A stretch of 34,499 nucleotides of DNA from a virus, in IMG/VR virus record IMGVR_UViG_3300026124_000005, positions 1-34,499 of that record; one strand, written 5' to 3'. Positions within the stretch are counted from its first letter, which is position 1, and each line of letters opens with the position of its first letter. Positions 21,395 through 29,564 of this stretch are shown piece after piece. The notes beneath the pieces were generated by a model. That model ran no database searches. It was not told the origin of the DNA and saw only the letters and a program-made list of their open reading frames with translations. The position numbers were made by a program, and so were the translations under genes.

Positions 21395-23223
21395 TATCGT
21401 TCTCTCGTGTTGATTGTAATGGTCGCATCACTTGCGTCGGTCTGTGCCACTTCGTTTTCACCCACATCAATAATGTCAAGACCATCGACCGTCGTCGTTG
21501 CAGGCGTCGTTTCAATCGGCGTTCCATCGACAGATTTGTCGAATCCAAGCACGCCGTTATCGTCACCAACGACAATATCGCGGATCTTATCGACACGCAC
21601 GTCTTCGCCAACACCGATCCCAATCGTAGTCGAATCGTTCGATAACGTGCCACCGACGTATTGGGTTATCTGATCTCGAATGTCGTCATCACCGATGTAT
21701 GAATCATCGATAACGACATCCAGACTCATCGACACGTCGAGCTTTGTCGGTCGAGAAAACGTAATATCTCTCGTCTGTCCATTCGAATCAGCAGTGACGG
21801 TTACGGATACCGCAGTACCATTCGCACCGCCATAGTCGCGTGCTGTGATGGCCTTTTTGTCGAATAGTGCGTTCGCCACGTCTTCATCAGTACCACCATA
21901 GACGACCGCCTCGAACGACACGGATGGCAGTCCACCACTACCCGTGTTGTCGATGTCAGTTTTGTTCTCGTAGACGGTGACGGAACTAACATTATCGACG
22001 TTGTTCGTCAACTCCGCAACGATTGCATCGTGGGTTGCATCACCACCACCAGTGACCGCTTCAGAGGCTCGGTTCCGAAGTTCCGAGTCGGTTTCTTCGT
22101 CCGTTCCGACAGCAAAACTATTTTGATCGCGGTCTTCGTATTGGGGATCGCCCGTAGGATACAGATTCGTCGTTCGATCGACGTTCGACGGTGGTGAAAC
22201 GAGTTGTTGAATCGAGTTGGCACCGACGTTGCCTTCCACACCGCCTTCGATGGCACGGATATTGGCGCTCACTTCCGAAGTGGTATACCAATCGAACGAC
22301 TTACTACTGTTCGCATCGTTGGACTTAAAGCCCGCATAGCCTCGTGTGTACGTATCGTCGTCGCCGCCCAACGTCGATAACTCATTTCCATCGGCGTCGG
22401 ACACGGTGATGCCGATATTGTTCGTTATCGACCAGTTAATTTCGACCTCGTGAAATTCGTTTGCGGTAATTGTTGTCGCAGCAGTGTCAATAGTACTCGT
22501 AACCGTATTGCCCTCGACTACTTCAAGCCGTGTTTCTTGGGCAGCTTCATCGAAAACGATTTGATAGTAGTTCGACGCATCGAACGGGTCCATTCCGAAA
22601 ATGACGGTCGGCTCCGTACCCGCAGTTGGACGCACGTCGCAGTGATACACCGAGCCTTGTTTTTGCTCGATGTCGTCTTTGTAGATGACAGCGCCGTCCG
22701 TGGCGTCCATTGTAAGGACGTTATCGCCGTCTGTGGCCGATCCATCGACGTTTACGGTGGCTGCACCAACGTCGCCACTGTAGTCGCTTAGATCGCCGCT
22801 CTCGAACGAATCAACGAGATTCATAACCGCCACTTCGCTCGTCTCGAACTGGATGGGTTGTCCTTCAGTTTGGACCGTCGTGCCGCGTTGAATCACGTAA
22901 TCTTGGTCGGCCTTATCGACGCCGATAAAGCATTGGACGCCTGTCGAATGGATCGCAGAACGACGCTGAATCCCGATAATCGAAACCACGTTATCGAGGT
23001 CTTCACCCGTTGCGGTATCGAGGAAAGCAGCATCGTAGACTTCCGCAATCGATTCTTCTTGATTGTCAGCGAGCGTCGAGGCGAGAACAGCAGTCAGCGT
23101 CGAGAACACTGACGACTGCGTGAGGTCGATATCGGCCCCAAACTCCGCTCGCAGTTCGTCTTCGAGGTCGTTTCGAATCTCTGCTTCCGTCTGTTGTCTG
23201 TATGAACCGTTTACGATTGGCAT
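21394..23223 (-). CDS. Baseplate J-like protein with an inserted jelly-roll-like domain
   Basis: A 609-residue wedge protein. Residues 1-130 carry the J start (AEIRNDLEDELRAEFG, FLDTATGEDLDNVVSIIGI, GTTVQTEGQPIQFET). The core resumes at about 320 (ANIRAIEGGVEGNVGANSI) with EETDSELRNRASEAVTGGG (about 370-390). Between them, residues 136-318 form an extra beta-rich domain with the look of a LamG/ConA-type carbohydrate-binding fold (SFESGDLSDYSG, GSVYHCDVRP, FHEVEINWSITNNIGI). TSEV occurs at both ends of the insert. Coupled by TAATG overlaps to the gp25-like gene before and the I-like gene after it. Confidence 0.85.
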   Translation of the reverse strand: MPIVNGSYRQQTEAEIRNDLEDELRAEFGADIDLTQSSVFSTLTAVLASTLADNQEESIAEVYDAAFLDTATGEDLDNVVSIIGIQRRSAIHSTGVQCFIGVDKADQDYVIQRGTTVQTEGQPIQFETSEVAVMNLVDSFESGDLSDYSGDVGAATVNVDGSATDGDNVLTMDATDGAVIYKDDIEQKQGSVYHCDVRPTAGTEPTVIFGMDPFDASNYYQIVFDEAAQETRLEVVEGNTVTSTIDTAATTITANEFHEVEINWSITNNIGITVSDADGNELSTLGGDDDTYTRGYAGFKSNDANSSKSFDWYTTSEVSANIRAIEGGVEGNVGANSIQQLVSPPSNVDRTTNLYPTGDPQYEDRDQNSFAVGTDEETDSELRNRASEAVTGGGDATHDAIVAELTNNVDNVSSVTVYENKTDIDNTGSGGLPSVSFEAVVYGGTDEDVANALFDKKAITARDYGGANGTAVSVTVTADSNGQTRDITFSRPTKLDVSMSLDVVIDDSYIGDDDIRDQITQYVGGTLSNDSTTIGIGVGEDVRVDKIRDIVVGDDNGVLGFDKSVDGTPIETTPATTTVDGLDIIDVGENEVAQTDASDATITINTRER

Positions 23224-23549
23224 TATAGTATCAACTCGATTGTGAAATCTTCATTATTTGTCACAACGACATCCAACTGCACCGCACCCGTGTCCGTATT
23301 GTACTCGGCCACCGATACGTTAACGACGTTTTCGATTTGTGGATCGGACTCCAACGATGTACGGACACGTTCCTCTAACAAGCCAACGTTTGTACCCGTC
23401 AATCTCCCACCCGAGAACTGCTGTGCTTGGTTGAGCACGTCCAACGCAGTCGATTGTTCTAACTGCTCAATGCCGCTAATCGTGGCAAGATCGTTTGCAC
23501 CGTCGAGGAACGTGTCCAAGTTTTCATCTACTCGTAGGTCAGTAACCAT
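23223..23549 (-). CDS. gp25-like baseplate wedge protein
   Basis: A 108-residue protein of the gp25/gpW-baseplate family: LATISGIEQLEQSTALDVL near the start, then GTNVGLLEERVRTSLESDPQIENVVNVSV in the centre, which is the family core, and a closing strand pair. It starts contractile sheath assembly on the baseplate in contractile tails. Its place between spike and J genes is the usual one. Overlaps both neighbours by a shared base (TAATG). Confidence 0.85.
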   Translation of the reverse strand: MVTDLRVDENLDTFLDGANDLATISGIEQLEQSTALDVLNQAQQFSGGRLTGTNVGLLEERVRTSLESDPQIENVVNVSVAEYNTDTGAVQLDVVVTNNEDFTIELIL

Positions 23550-24391
23550 TAAATACCATCTCTCCGTACCGTAAAGTCATTTGTTCGTGGATCACCGAGT
23601 AATGTCTTATCCGAACCACTATCTTGTCGAACCCGTGCTGTAACGGTATCTCCGTCTGATAGTTTTTCGTTGTATGAAATGTCCAACGATAGTTCCTCTT
23701 TAACGACGCTTTGGCGGGCCTTTCGTTTAACCAACTCGTCGTTCACGAATAACCCAATATTGTACGTGTTGTTCTGACCAGCGTTCGGGAACAGACACGA
23801 CGCTGTAATATTGTACGACCCGCCTTCTTTGAGTGTAAACGTATCAATATTGTACAAATCTACGTCGTCGTATTTTTCACTATTATACTCGATTATTTCA
23901 AACGTGTCACCACCACTGATCGTTTGATCCGTCGTTTTTTCAATCGAGGCTGTTTGGCTGTCAATATCGACACGCTGTTGTTCAGCAGTGCGGATCGAAA
24001 TACGCCCGTCGTCGTGAACAGTGACGTGGGAGCCGCTGTGGTTGCCGAGTCGAATATCGCCAACGTCGTAGGATGGCAAATCAACATCGCCGTCTTCGAC
24101 ACGATCTAACGCATACCACGATCCGACTACCCACGGTTTGTCGGACTGTGTAAAAAGTACAGCTACGTCATCGCCTTTCGAGGGAATCCAGACAGATCCA
24201 ATCATCGGCGTCAGTACGGGTGCCAAATATGATGTGCCATCGCCGTAGACGCGAATTCGAACCGTATGGAAGCCGTTACAGTCGTCACAGCGAGCATTAA
24301 CAACTCGTGCTTTTGAGATCGGCATCTGAATGTCCTTCGACGTGTGATTTCGATCTCGGGTGTAGGGGTTGGATGGGTTATTACGAGCCAT
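23549..24391 (-). CDS. Baseplate spike protein (gpV/gp5-like)
   Basis: A 280-residue protein. Residues about 25-110 form the OB fold of gpV/gp5 spikes (KARVVNARCDDCNGFHTVRIRVYG; MIGSVWIPSKGDDVAVLF; PWVVGSWYAL). Two Cys pairs (C34, C37) are an extra. GDIRLGNHSGSHVTVHDDGRI (120-140) would begin the trimeric beta-spike. Residues about 165-280 form a separate beta-rich domain (GGSYNITASCLFPN, NNTYNIGLFVNDEL) similar in look to C1q/TNF-type or carbohydrate-binding folds. It probably pierces or contacts the host envelope. Confidence 0.75.
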   Translation of the reverse strand: MARNNPSNPYTRDRNHTSKDIQMPISKARVVNARCDDCNGFHTVRIRVYGDGTSYLAPVLTPMIGSVWIPSKGDDVAVLFTQSDKPWVVGSWYALDRVEDGDVDLPSYDVGDIRLGNHSGSHVTVHDDGRISIRTAEQQRVDIDSQTASIEKTTDQTISGGDTFEIIEYNSEKYDDVDLYNIDTFTLKEGGSYNITASCLFPNAGQNNTYNIGLFVNDELVKRKARQSVVKEELSLDISYNEKLSDGDTVTARVRQDSGSDKTLLGDPRTNDFTVRRDGI

Positions 24392-24412
24392 AAACTTGTT
24401 TATTGGTCGTCA

Positions 24413-26173
24413 TTATGTTTCTCGGTATTCGGATTCGACGTTTATTAGCCGATCCTCGACGGCGATAGAGACGGTGAGATCCGTACTATACTGCTCACCG
24501 ACGTGGCGTTTGTGATGGACGCCGTTTACTTCCCACTCGATTGGTTGGGCGTTTACATTTTCGTACGTTTCGTTGCAAACTGGGGTCGAAACGATGTAAT
24601 CGAACGGTAGTATGTACGGTTCGCCTTTAATTGTAATCGATCCTTCAGTTTCCTCGGCCAAGTGTTTTCGAAACTCTTTAATTGCAGCGTTTTCTGCTCT
24701 ATCAAGAAAGATGTTGTCGGACTCAATCGGTTGGGCCGTATATTCGTATCCGCTTGCACGTTCCAACAGTGGTGTGTATTGAACCTTGACAAACGGATAT
24801 TCTTCAGTATAGGCACCGACAGACGACGCTTCACTAAAGTCGTTTAGTCCGAAAATACTGTACCGTTCACGGAACGTTGTCCCTTCACCATACAGTTCCA
24901 ACGTGTTAAACGGTTTTATATCGGCCAACGCATTGTTATTGAGCGTTCGTACTTGCTCGAAAATGTTGTAGTTGTGCGGTGGCAAGTAGTCTTCGGGAAT
25001 CGTGTCACCAAGTTGGAAATCAGCTTGATCTCTTTCGGCCACCGTCGTTGTGATGAAATCGTCACTAATGCCATCATCACGACGCTCTGCTTCTTCCAAC
25101 ATTGCTGCACCGCGTGCTTCCTCTTGGACATCTCGCCAATCATCGACCGTCTGTTGGTCAACGAAGTATCGACGGTCGTAACTGTTCGTTGCAGCGCCGT
25201 CACGGATAGCAGACGCATCGACAACAAGAACGGGCGCATCAGCAAACGGTTCGAACCACCATCGGCCATCAACAAGCGACGTGACCCACTCCATATAGTC
25301 AATCATATTGTGACGGTTAATCTGGAACCGCTTGTTGCTATCGAGAGCGATTTTGTCGATGATAGAGCGGAGTGAGTCGATTGCATCGCCAACGGTTTCC
25401 GAAAGCGGGTTGATGATAGATTCCCACGCCCATTGACTGCCGATACTCCGAACCGCCTCACTCTGCTCTGCCACGTCTTCTGTCTGTGGGATCTCGGTAC
25501 GAATATTGGACTTTTTCTGTGCTGGAATGTCAGTAATACCGAACACCGTGTAGTTTATTATATCCCACGGCGTTCGGTTTTGAATACCCACTTTGTTGCC
25601 GTTCTCATCCGTGCCTCGAACCGCAAACTCCAACGCCGTATAGAGACTCGGTTTGTTAAATCCGTTCGAAACAGCAACACCTTTCATCAGATCAGCAACG
25701 TCATACACCCAAAACTTGCCTGTCCCGTTGTCAGATGGCCCAACACCACCGACATAGCCGTGATGGGCTATCTGCCATTCGTTATCGGTTGTTGGAGAGT
25801 CGTCCCAAAAGTATATTCGGCACTTATCATACGAATCGTTCTGTTCTTCGAACCCGTTTTGGCTGCGGAACCCGTTGATGAACTGTACTATCGAGACGCC
25901 ACCCCACTCCATCGGAAACTGTACTTTGGCTGTCCGAGTAATATCTGCTGGCCCGTCTTTGTTAATCCACTCGTCAACACCGCTAACGGGAATCCGTATC
26001 CACTTATCGTCTTGGCTGATATCGACAACCGTTTCAGGATTTGATCCTTCTCCTTTACACGAAAAATCCAGATCAACGGGTGGCAACGACTCGGCTTGCG
26101 TACCAACAAAATCGTCATCGCTGACAGTAAGCCCGCTACCACTCGTAAGTTCTTCAAGATTAACTGTTGTCAT
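24413..26173 (-). CDS. Baseplate hub protein (gp27/gpD-like)
   Basis: A 586-residue protein located just before the spike gene, where the hub is found in contractile tails. An early stretch (TRTAKVQFPMEWGGVSIVQF; YDKCRIYFWDD; HHGYVGGVGPS) has the tube-like beta fold of hub proteins, and the middle is long and helical (SLRSIIDKIALDSNKRFQI). The end again is beta-rich (YGEGTTFRERYSIFG). The ATG at 26173 is preferred over a GTG at 26182 because GGGTGAG nine bases ahead is a good Shine-Dalgarno. Overlaps the preceding gene by 14 bases. Confidence 0.65.
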   Translation of the reverse strand: MTTVNLEELTSGSGLTVSDDDFVGTQAESLPPVDLDFSCKGEGSNPETVVDISQDDKWIRIPVSGVDEWINKDGPADITRTAKVQFPMEWGGVSIVQFINGFRSQNGFEEQNDSYDKCRIYFWDDSPTTDNEWQIAHHGYVGGVGPSDNGTGKFWVYDVADLMKGVAVSNGFNKPSLYTALEFAVRGTDENGNKVGIQNRTPWDIINYTVFGITDIPAQKKSNIRTEIPQTEDVAEQSEAVRSIGSQWAWESIINPLSETVGDAIDSLRSIIDKIALDSNKRFQINRHNMIDYMEWVTSLVDGRWWFEPFADAPVLVVDASAIRDGAATNSYDRRYFVDQQTVDDWRDVQEEARGAAMLEEAERRDDGISDDFITTTVAERDQADFQLGDTIPEDYLPPHNYNIFEQVRTLNNNALADIKPFNTLELYGEGTTFRERYSIFGLNDFSEASSVGAYTEEYPFVKVQYTPLLERASGYEYTAQPIESDNIFLDRAENAAIKEFRKHLAEETEGSITIKGEPYILPFDYIVSTPVCNETYENVNAQPIEWEVNGVHHKRHVGEQYSTDLTVSIAVEDRLINVESEYRET

Positions 26174-26624
26174 CTTGCTCACCCGTTTGGATCTGAAACA
26201 CGAACGCTAACTTTTCTTCACCGTTTTCGATATAGTGTGTAATATCAGTATTTTGCTCAATCGTTAGTCTGCCAACGTATATCGGACCACTATGCACGTC
26301 GGAAATGAGTGTGGCATCGGCGTTTTCAAACGATTTTAGTTTCGGAAGTTGCTCGGACGTAATAATGCCCTCAATCGTCATCTCTGGTCCTTCATCGGCG
26401 TCACGACGTTTCTCCGTTTCGCCACAGACCGTCTTTGTTTGTGAAATGTCACCTTGATGATCGTACTCGACTCGTTGGGCTACTTTGGGTTTAAATACGT
26501 CATCGTCGTCTTCAGAAATGGCCCCATCGCCGTCAATTCTACCACGGACAATTGCTGCTTTTCGTGACAGTACTTCCTTCCGTATATATTGTCCGTTTTG
26601 GTCACGGACGCGTATTTCAGCCAT
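26160..26624 (-). CDS. Baseplate hub-associated protein, 154 residues
   Basis: Between tape measure and hub, the place of LysM/tube-initiator proteins (gp53, gpX or similar). The sequence has KLKSFENADATLISDVHSGPIYVGRLT, close to the tube-type beta fold, and TEKRRDADEGPEMTIEGII. It has no clear LysM. Its start shares a base with the tape measure stop (TAATG). It probably sits at the tail tip, linking tube to hub. Confidence 0.6.
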   Translation of the reverse strand: MAEIRVRDQNGQYIRKEVLSRKAAIVRGRIDGDGAISEDDDDVFKPKVAQRVEYDHQGDISQTKTVCGETEKRRDADEGPEMTIEGIITSEQLPKLKSFENADATLISDVHSGPIYVGRLTIEQNTDITHYIENGEEKLAFVFQIQTGEQDDNS

Positions 26625-28423
26625 TAGTTTTCACTCCCCGTCGTTCGTCCATTACGCCAACTTGCATACCGACCGTTCGATCTATCTTTGTTCGGATCAC
26701 CACTCGACTCGATAATAACATTTCCGTTCGGACCCGTCACCGCAGCACTCGGGGCAGAAGGACCGCTACCACCACCGCCGTCATACGGATTGAATCCATC
26801 ATCGCCTTGGGATGAGACTCTGTTAAACTCGCCCATCGCATCAGCGGCGTAGTTGATCGAATCACCGAGCGACGTGAAAGATGACGCCGCACTAAGTGCC
26901 ATCGGGACGAGCACTGCTCCTAACACACCCAACGACGCTAACGTCAAGAACGCCGCTAACGCCTTGGTTGAGAACAGTATCGATGCTCCAAGTGTTCCAC
27001 TTGCACCAGCAGCACTAATTGCAGCGGCAATATAGTTGTACAATCCAATTATAGCTTTCCCGATGGTTGTTGTCGCAAATGCGGTCATCACACTACCAGT
27101 TCTGACCAACGAAAGGAAGAAGAAATACATCGAAGATATTGCGGACGCCATTGCCGACGCCACAAACGAGTTGAGTGCGGTATTCGTAAGCGCAATTGCT
27201 GAGGCGAGTGCTAACATCGAACCGACAACAATGCCCAACATCTCGGGCGAGATACCGATCATTCTCAAGAACGAACCGAGGACACTCAACGCGTCCATAA
27301 TGGCGTTCGAGACTATCGCAAACCCGATAGACATCTTAATAATGTACGGAATGGCCGAAATAATCGTATCTGCCATCTGCCCAATAGCGGGGATGACTTC
27401 CATTGTGAGACGCGTTAACGTTCGTAGTACTTGCGCGTCATCGAGTGCGTCACCAATGGCTCCAAAGACGGGCGAGAAGGCTTCTGCCATTGACGCCATC
27501 GCCGTCAGTACCTCGGGCACCCAATCCATCATAAACTGCCCGAACGCTCGTGCATCGTCCGTCAACTCCATTAACGCATCGCCTTGACGGGAGATCGCGT
27601 TGAAAAAGAGCGTCATTGCGTCGGCAGCGTCACGGAAGATCGGTTCGAGGCGTTCGGCTAACGGCGCAAACGCATCGAGGAAATCACGCCGAAGATCGTC
27701 CATCACTTCGGACAGATTTTCCATATCAAACTCACCGCCCTCCATTCCAACACCAAGTGCTCCGAAGCCAGCAATGGCGAGTAGTGCCGAGGCAGCCGAG
27801 ATAGCAGCGGTTGCGAGTCCAGCAAGTGCTGTTATAACAGCAGGCACCGCACCGATGAAGACGAGCAGTAGCGGCACAAGACGGGCCAACATATTGTGCA
27901 TATCGGTCATCCGAAGATCAAACGCACTCATTTCTTCCTTCGCGTCTGTTACGCTTTTCTTAAAGTTCCGTAAAACGTCTGCAAAATTTTTATCAGAATC
28001 CTCACCAATATTAAAGTCTCCAAGAGACGACATTGCTTGCATTGACATATCGCCAAAGTCGCCTTGTGGGATCACCCGCGTTGCTCGCTTGACATCAGTC
28101 GATATCGTTATACCTTCCGATGCGCGTAAGGCTGCCAACTGCGAACGAACTTTCGCAACCTCGCCACTCAATCCTTCGAGATCCACGTCTATCTCAAGAT
28201 CGTTAGTGGCCTCAAATGCTTCCAGTTCGGTCGCTATGCGCGTTAGTTCTTGATCGAGATCATCAAGTCGCGTGTTGATATTGATGCCCTTAGAACCGCG
28301 TGTATCGACGCTCTGTATCTTGTCAGCCAAGTCGGACAGTTCTTGCTGTAGCTCTTGGAGGTTCGACAGCGCCGATGCGATATCGACATCAACAACGAGT
28401 TTAAGATTTTCTATGGCGGAAAT
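26624..28423 (-). CDS. Tape measure protein, start codon uncertain
   Basis: About 600 residues: an N-terminal coiled coil (IQSVDTRGSKG; LDDLDQELTRIATELEAF), then three long hydrophobic stretches (LLLVFIGAVPAVITALAGL; MLGIVVGSMLALASAIAL; ASLGVLGAVLVPMALSAAS), the usual features of tail-length rulers that also enter the host membrane. The frame has no ATG or GTG near its beginning. An upstream ATG (28430), five bases after a strong AAAGGTGAT, is one base out of frame through a CCCC run. ATT at 28423 is the first codon that could start it in frame; a TTG at 28330 is the next. Length implies a tail of roughly 90 nm. Confidence 0.8.
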   Translation of the reverse strand: MSAIENLKLVVDVDIASALSNLQELQQELSDLADKIQSVDTRGSKGININTRLDDLDQELTRIATELEAFEATNDLEIDVDLEGLSGEVAKVRSQLAALRASEGITISTDVKRATRVIPQGDFGDMSMQAMSSLGDFNIGEDSDKNFADVLRNFKKSVTDAKEEMSAFDLRMTDMHNMLARLVPLLLVFIGAVPAVITALAGLATAAISAASALLAIAGFGALGVGMEGGEFDMENLSEVMDDLRRDFLDAFAPLAERLEPIFRDAADAMTLFFNAISRQGDALMELTDDARAFGQFMMDWVPEVLTAMASMAEAFSPVFGAIGDALDDAQVLRTLTRLTMEVIPAIGQMADTIISAIPYIIKMSIGFAIVSNAIMDALSVLGSFLRMIGISPEMLGIVVGSMLALASAIALTNTALNSFVASAMASAISSMYFFFLSLVRTGSVMTAFATTTIGKAIIGLYNYIAAAISAAGASGTLGASILFSTKALAAFLTLASLGVLGAVLVPMALSAASSFTSLGDSINYAADAMGEFNRVSSQGDDGFNPYDGGGGSGPSAPSAAVTGPNGNVIIESSGDPNKDRSNGRYASWRNGRTTGSEN

Positions 28424-28467
28424 GGGGCATCACCTTTGTTCTATGTATGTAGTAGTCTCAGATAGAT

Positions 28468-28508
28468 CGAAACCTTTATTATCCTATAACCCCTACAACA
28501 ATATGGGG
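28468..28508 (+). promoter_or_regulatory. Early-type plus-strand promoter inside the virion operon
   Basis: BRE CGAAAC (28468-28473), TATA-like TTTATT (28475-28480), CCCCTA (28490-28495) and TATGGGG (28502-28508) match the plus-strand early promoters, especially the one at 4304. It points against the virion genes. It could drive the 26-codon frame at 28503 or an antisense RNA. Confidence 0.45.
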
Positions 28509-28583
28509 CGGTGCGTGTGTGGGTTCTATTCCATAGAATCCCACAATCGAAGGAAACGTAGAATTACGTTTCCGATTAGGTGA
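28503..28583 (+). CDS. Possible 26-residue protein on the plus strand
   Basis: ATG at 28503 follows the early-type promoter by 23 bp and opens a 26-residue frame (MGRCVCGFYSIESHNRRKR at the start) ending at TGA 28581-28583. The product is basic with one CxC. The DNA of the frame is made of two strong hairpins, so it may equally be only RNA structure. Low confidence. Confidence 0.25.
   Translation: MGRCVCGFYSIESHNRRKRRITFPIR
28517..28582 (-). promoter_or_regulatory. Two-hairpin leader element before the tape measure gene (copy 3, different sequence)
   Basis: GGAAACGTA and TACGTTTCC form a perfect nine-base-pair stem with a four-base loop, and GTGGGTTCTAT pairs with ATAGAATCCCAC (one bulge). 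On the minus strand GACTACTAC follows, then ATAGA and the start region, as in copies 1 and 2. The arms differ in sequence but keep the design. Confidence 0.5.
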
Positions 28584-28593
28584 GGGAATGTTG

Positions 28594-28809
28594 TTAGAAC
28601 GGTTTGGACTGATTAAATTGGTTTGCTTGTTTAAGACCGTGTGGGTCTGAATGGGCCTGTTGTGGGTCTTCCTCGTGGTGGTCTTTTGCCATTATGTACA
28701 CAAATCGTTGCATCGGTGTACATTCTTTGGCCGACGTGAATAACTTTCGACCATTGTCGTGCAACAGATACATTTCTTTCCCCATTGGCGATTCCGCCAA
28801 CTCCCTCAG
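28594..28809 (-). CDS. C-terminal extension of the tail-assembly chaperone, read by -1 frameshift
   Basis: This frame is entered when ribosomes slip back one base at GGGAAAC (28815-28809) at the end of the 29372 gene, adding 71 residues (LRELAESPMGKEMYLL at its beginning) to make a 259-residue fusion. The arrangement equals lambda G/GT, where the extended form loads the tape measure onto the assembly complex. It contains a hydrophobic, helical middle (QRFVYIMAKDHHEED) and a basic end. There is no ATG at its beginning, which supports frameshift entry. Confidence 0.7.
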   Translation of the reverse strand: MRELAESPMGKEMYLLHDNGRKLFTSAKECTPMQRFVYIMAKDHHEEDPQQAHSDPHGLKQANQFNQSKPF

Positions 28810-28815
28810 TTTCCC
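28785..28815 (-). other. Programmed -1 frameshift signal
   Basis: Slippery heptamer G-GGA-AAC (minus strand, 28815-28809) directly before the stop codon TGA (28808-28806). Eight bases later TTGGCG and CGCCAA (28800-28795, 28790-28785) form a perfect six-base-pair hairpin with a GAAT loop. Heptamer, spacer and stem-loop are all as required for -1 frameshifting. Confidence 0.8.
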
Positions 28816-29372
28816 TCGTCGTCCAAGGTCGCTCCGAGAACCTTAATACCGATGGCAAACGACGTAAAGTCAGTCGAGTTGTCTATCATCGGGCCAATAA
28901 TGTGGTCGTTCACGTATTCTTCAGCATCCTCGTTGGACGTACCACCATACAACTGATCAATGTCGTCAGTAAAGTTTGCCAATGCGTACCGAACGTCCTC
29001 CGCGTCTGGCTCGACACCGTATTTTGCAGCCGTCACAAGACCGTCGAACGTGTCCTTCGAAAGTGTATCGAAAATGTTAATATCAGCCGACTCGACTTCC
29101 GACTGTAGTTCTTCAAGCCGTTCACGTTCCTCACCCGAAAGATTGTCTTTGGACTGCAACTCGTCGTATTCTTCCATCAGATCCTCGGGCAGTTCACTCT
29201 GCAGTTCGTCAAGTTCGTCCGTGTCAACCAGACTCATCACTTCCCAAAACTCGGGATCGACCAACTGACGAACAGTTAGTTCGTGATGTTCGTCATCGAC
29301 AACGACATCAATTTCGCCACGCCAATCAGCACCCGACTCGGTTTTATTACGAACTTCAAATAGGTCGCTCAT
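28806..29372 (-). CDS. Tail-assembly chaperone (gpG-like)
   Basis: A 188-residue acidic protein between the tube and tape measure genes, the usual place of tail-assembly chaperones. It starts MSDLFEVRNKTESGADWRG and has a long charged helix (LPEDLMEEYDELQSKDN, then GEERERLEELQSEVE), a globular middle and a flexible end. It would coat the tape measure protein before tube assembly. It ends in TGA just after a slippery heptamer, so part of the product is extended into the -1 frame. A two-hairpin leader element precedes it. Confidence 0.75.
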   Translation of the reverse strand: MSDLFEVRNKTESGADWRGEIDVVVDDEHHELTVRQLVDPEFWEVMSLVDTDELDELQSELPEDLMEEYDELQSKDNLSGEERERLEELQSEVESADINIFDTLSKDTFDGLVTAAKYGVEPDAEDVRYALANFTDDIDQLYGGTSNEDAEEYVNDHIIGPMIDNSTDFTSFAIGIKVLGATLDDEGN

Positions 29373-29389
29373 TGATCTCTCTATTAAAG

Positions 29390-29455
29390 TAGTAGTCGTG
29401 GTTTTCTCGTGAAAGTAAAACCACTACAGAGTTGCGTTCACGAACGCAACGAGGT
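29390..29455 (-). promoter_or_regulatory. Two-hairpin leader element before the chaperone gene (copy 2)
   Basis: Nearly identical to copy 1 at 20684-20753: hairpin with GTTGCGTT and AACGCAAC arms, second hairpin with GTAGTGGTTT, then GACTACTAC and ATAGA before the start codon (minus-strand reading). The distance to the start codon is about the same. Confidence 0.6.
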
Positions 29456-29487
29456 CGTAGTTATTATGAGAAAAGAAACCGACCGAC

Positions 29488-29562
29488 AAAAAAAAGTAGT
29501 TTCCTATCAGCGTGTAGACTCTATGTAATCGAGTCTCACGATGGGAGAAAACGGTAGTTTTC
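29488..29562 (-). terminator. Double hairpin and T8 run after the tube gene
   Basis: Just after the tube stop: GAAAAC-TACC-GTTTTC (29562-29547, minus reading), then AGACTC pairing with GAGTCT (29536-29516), then eight T on the minus strand (29495-29488). It is a likely full or partial terminator limiting transcription from the strongly used sheath-tube genes into the downstream genes. Confidence 0.55.
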
Positions 29563-29564
29563 GA

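Noticed and set aside
28631-28858. 75-residue frame between chaperone and tape measure genes in the third minus-strand frame
   Set aside because: It overlaps the -1 frameshift extension, which has a complete slippery signal and hairpin, and lacks a start signal.
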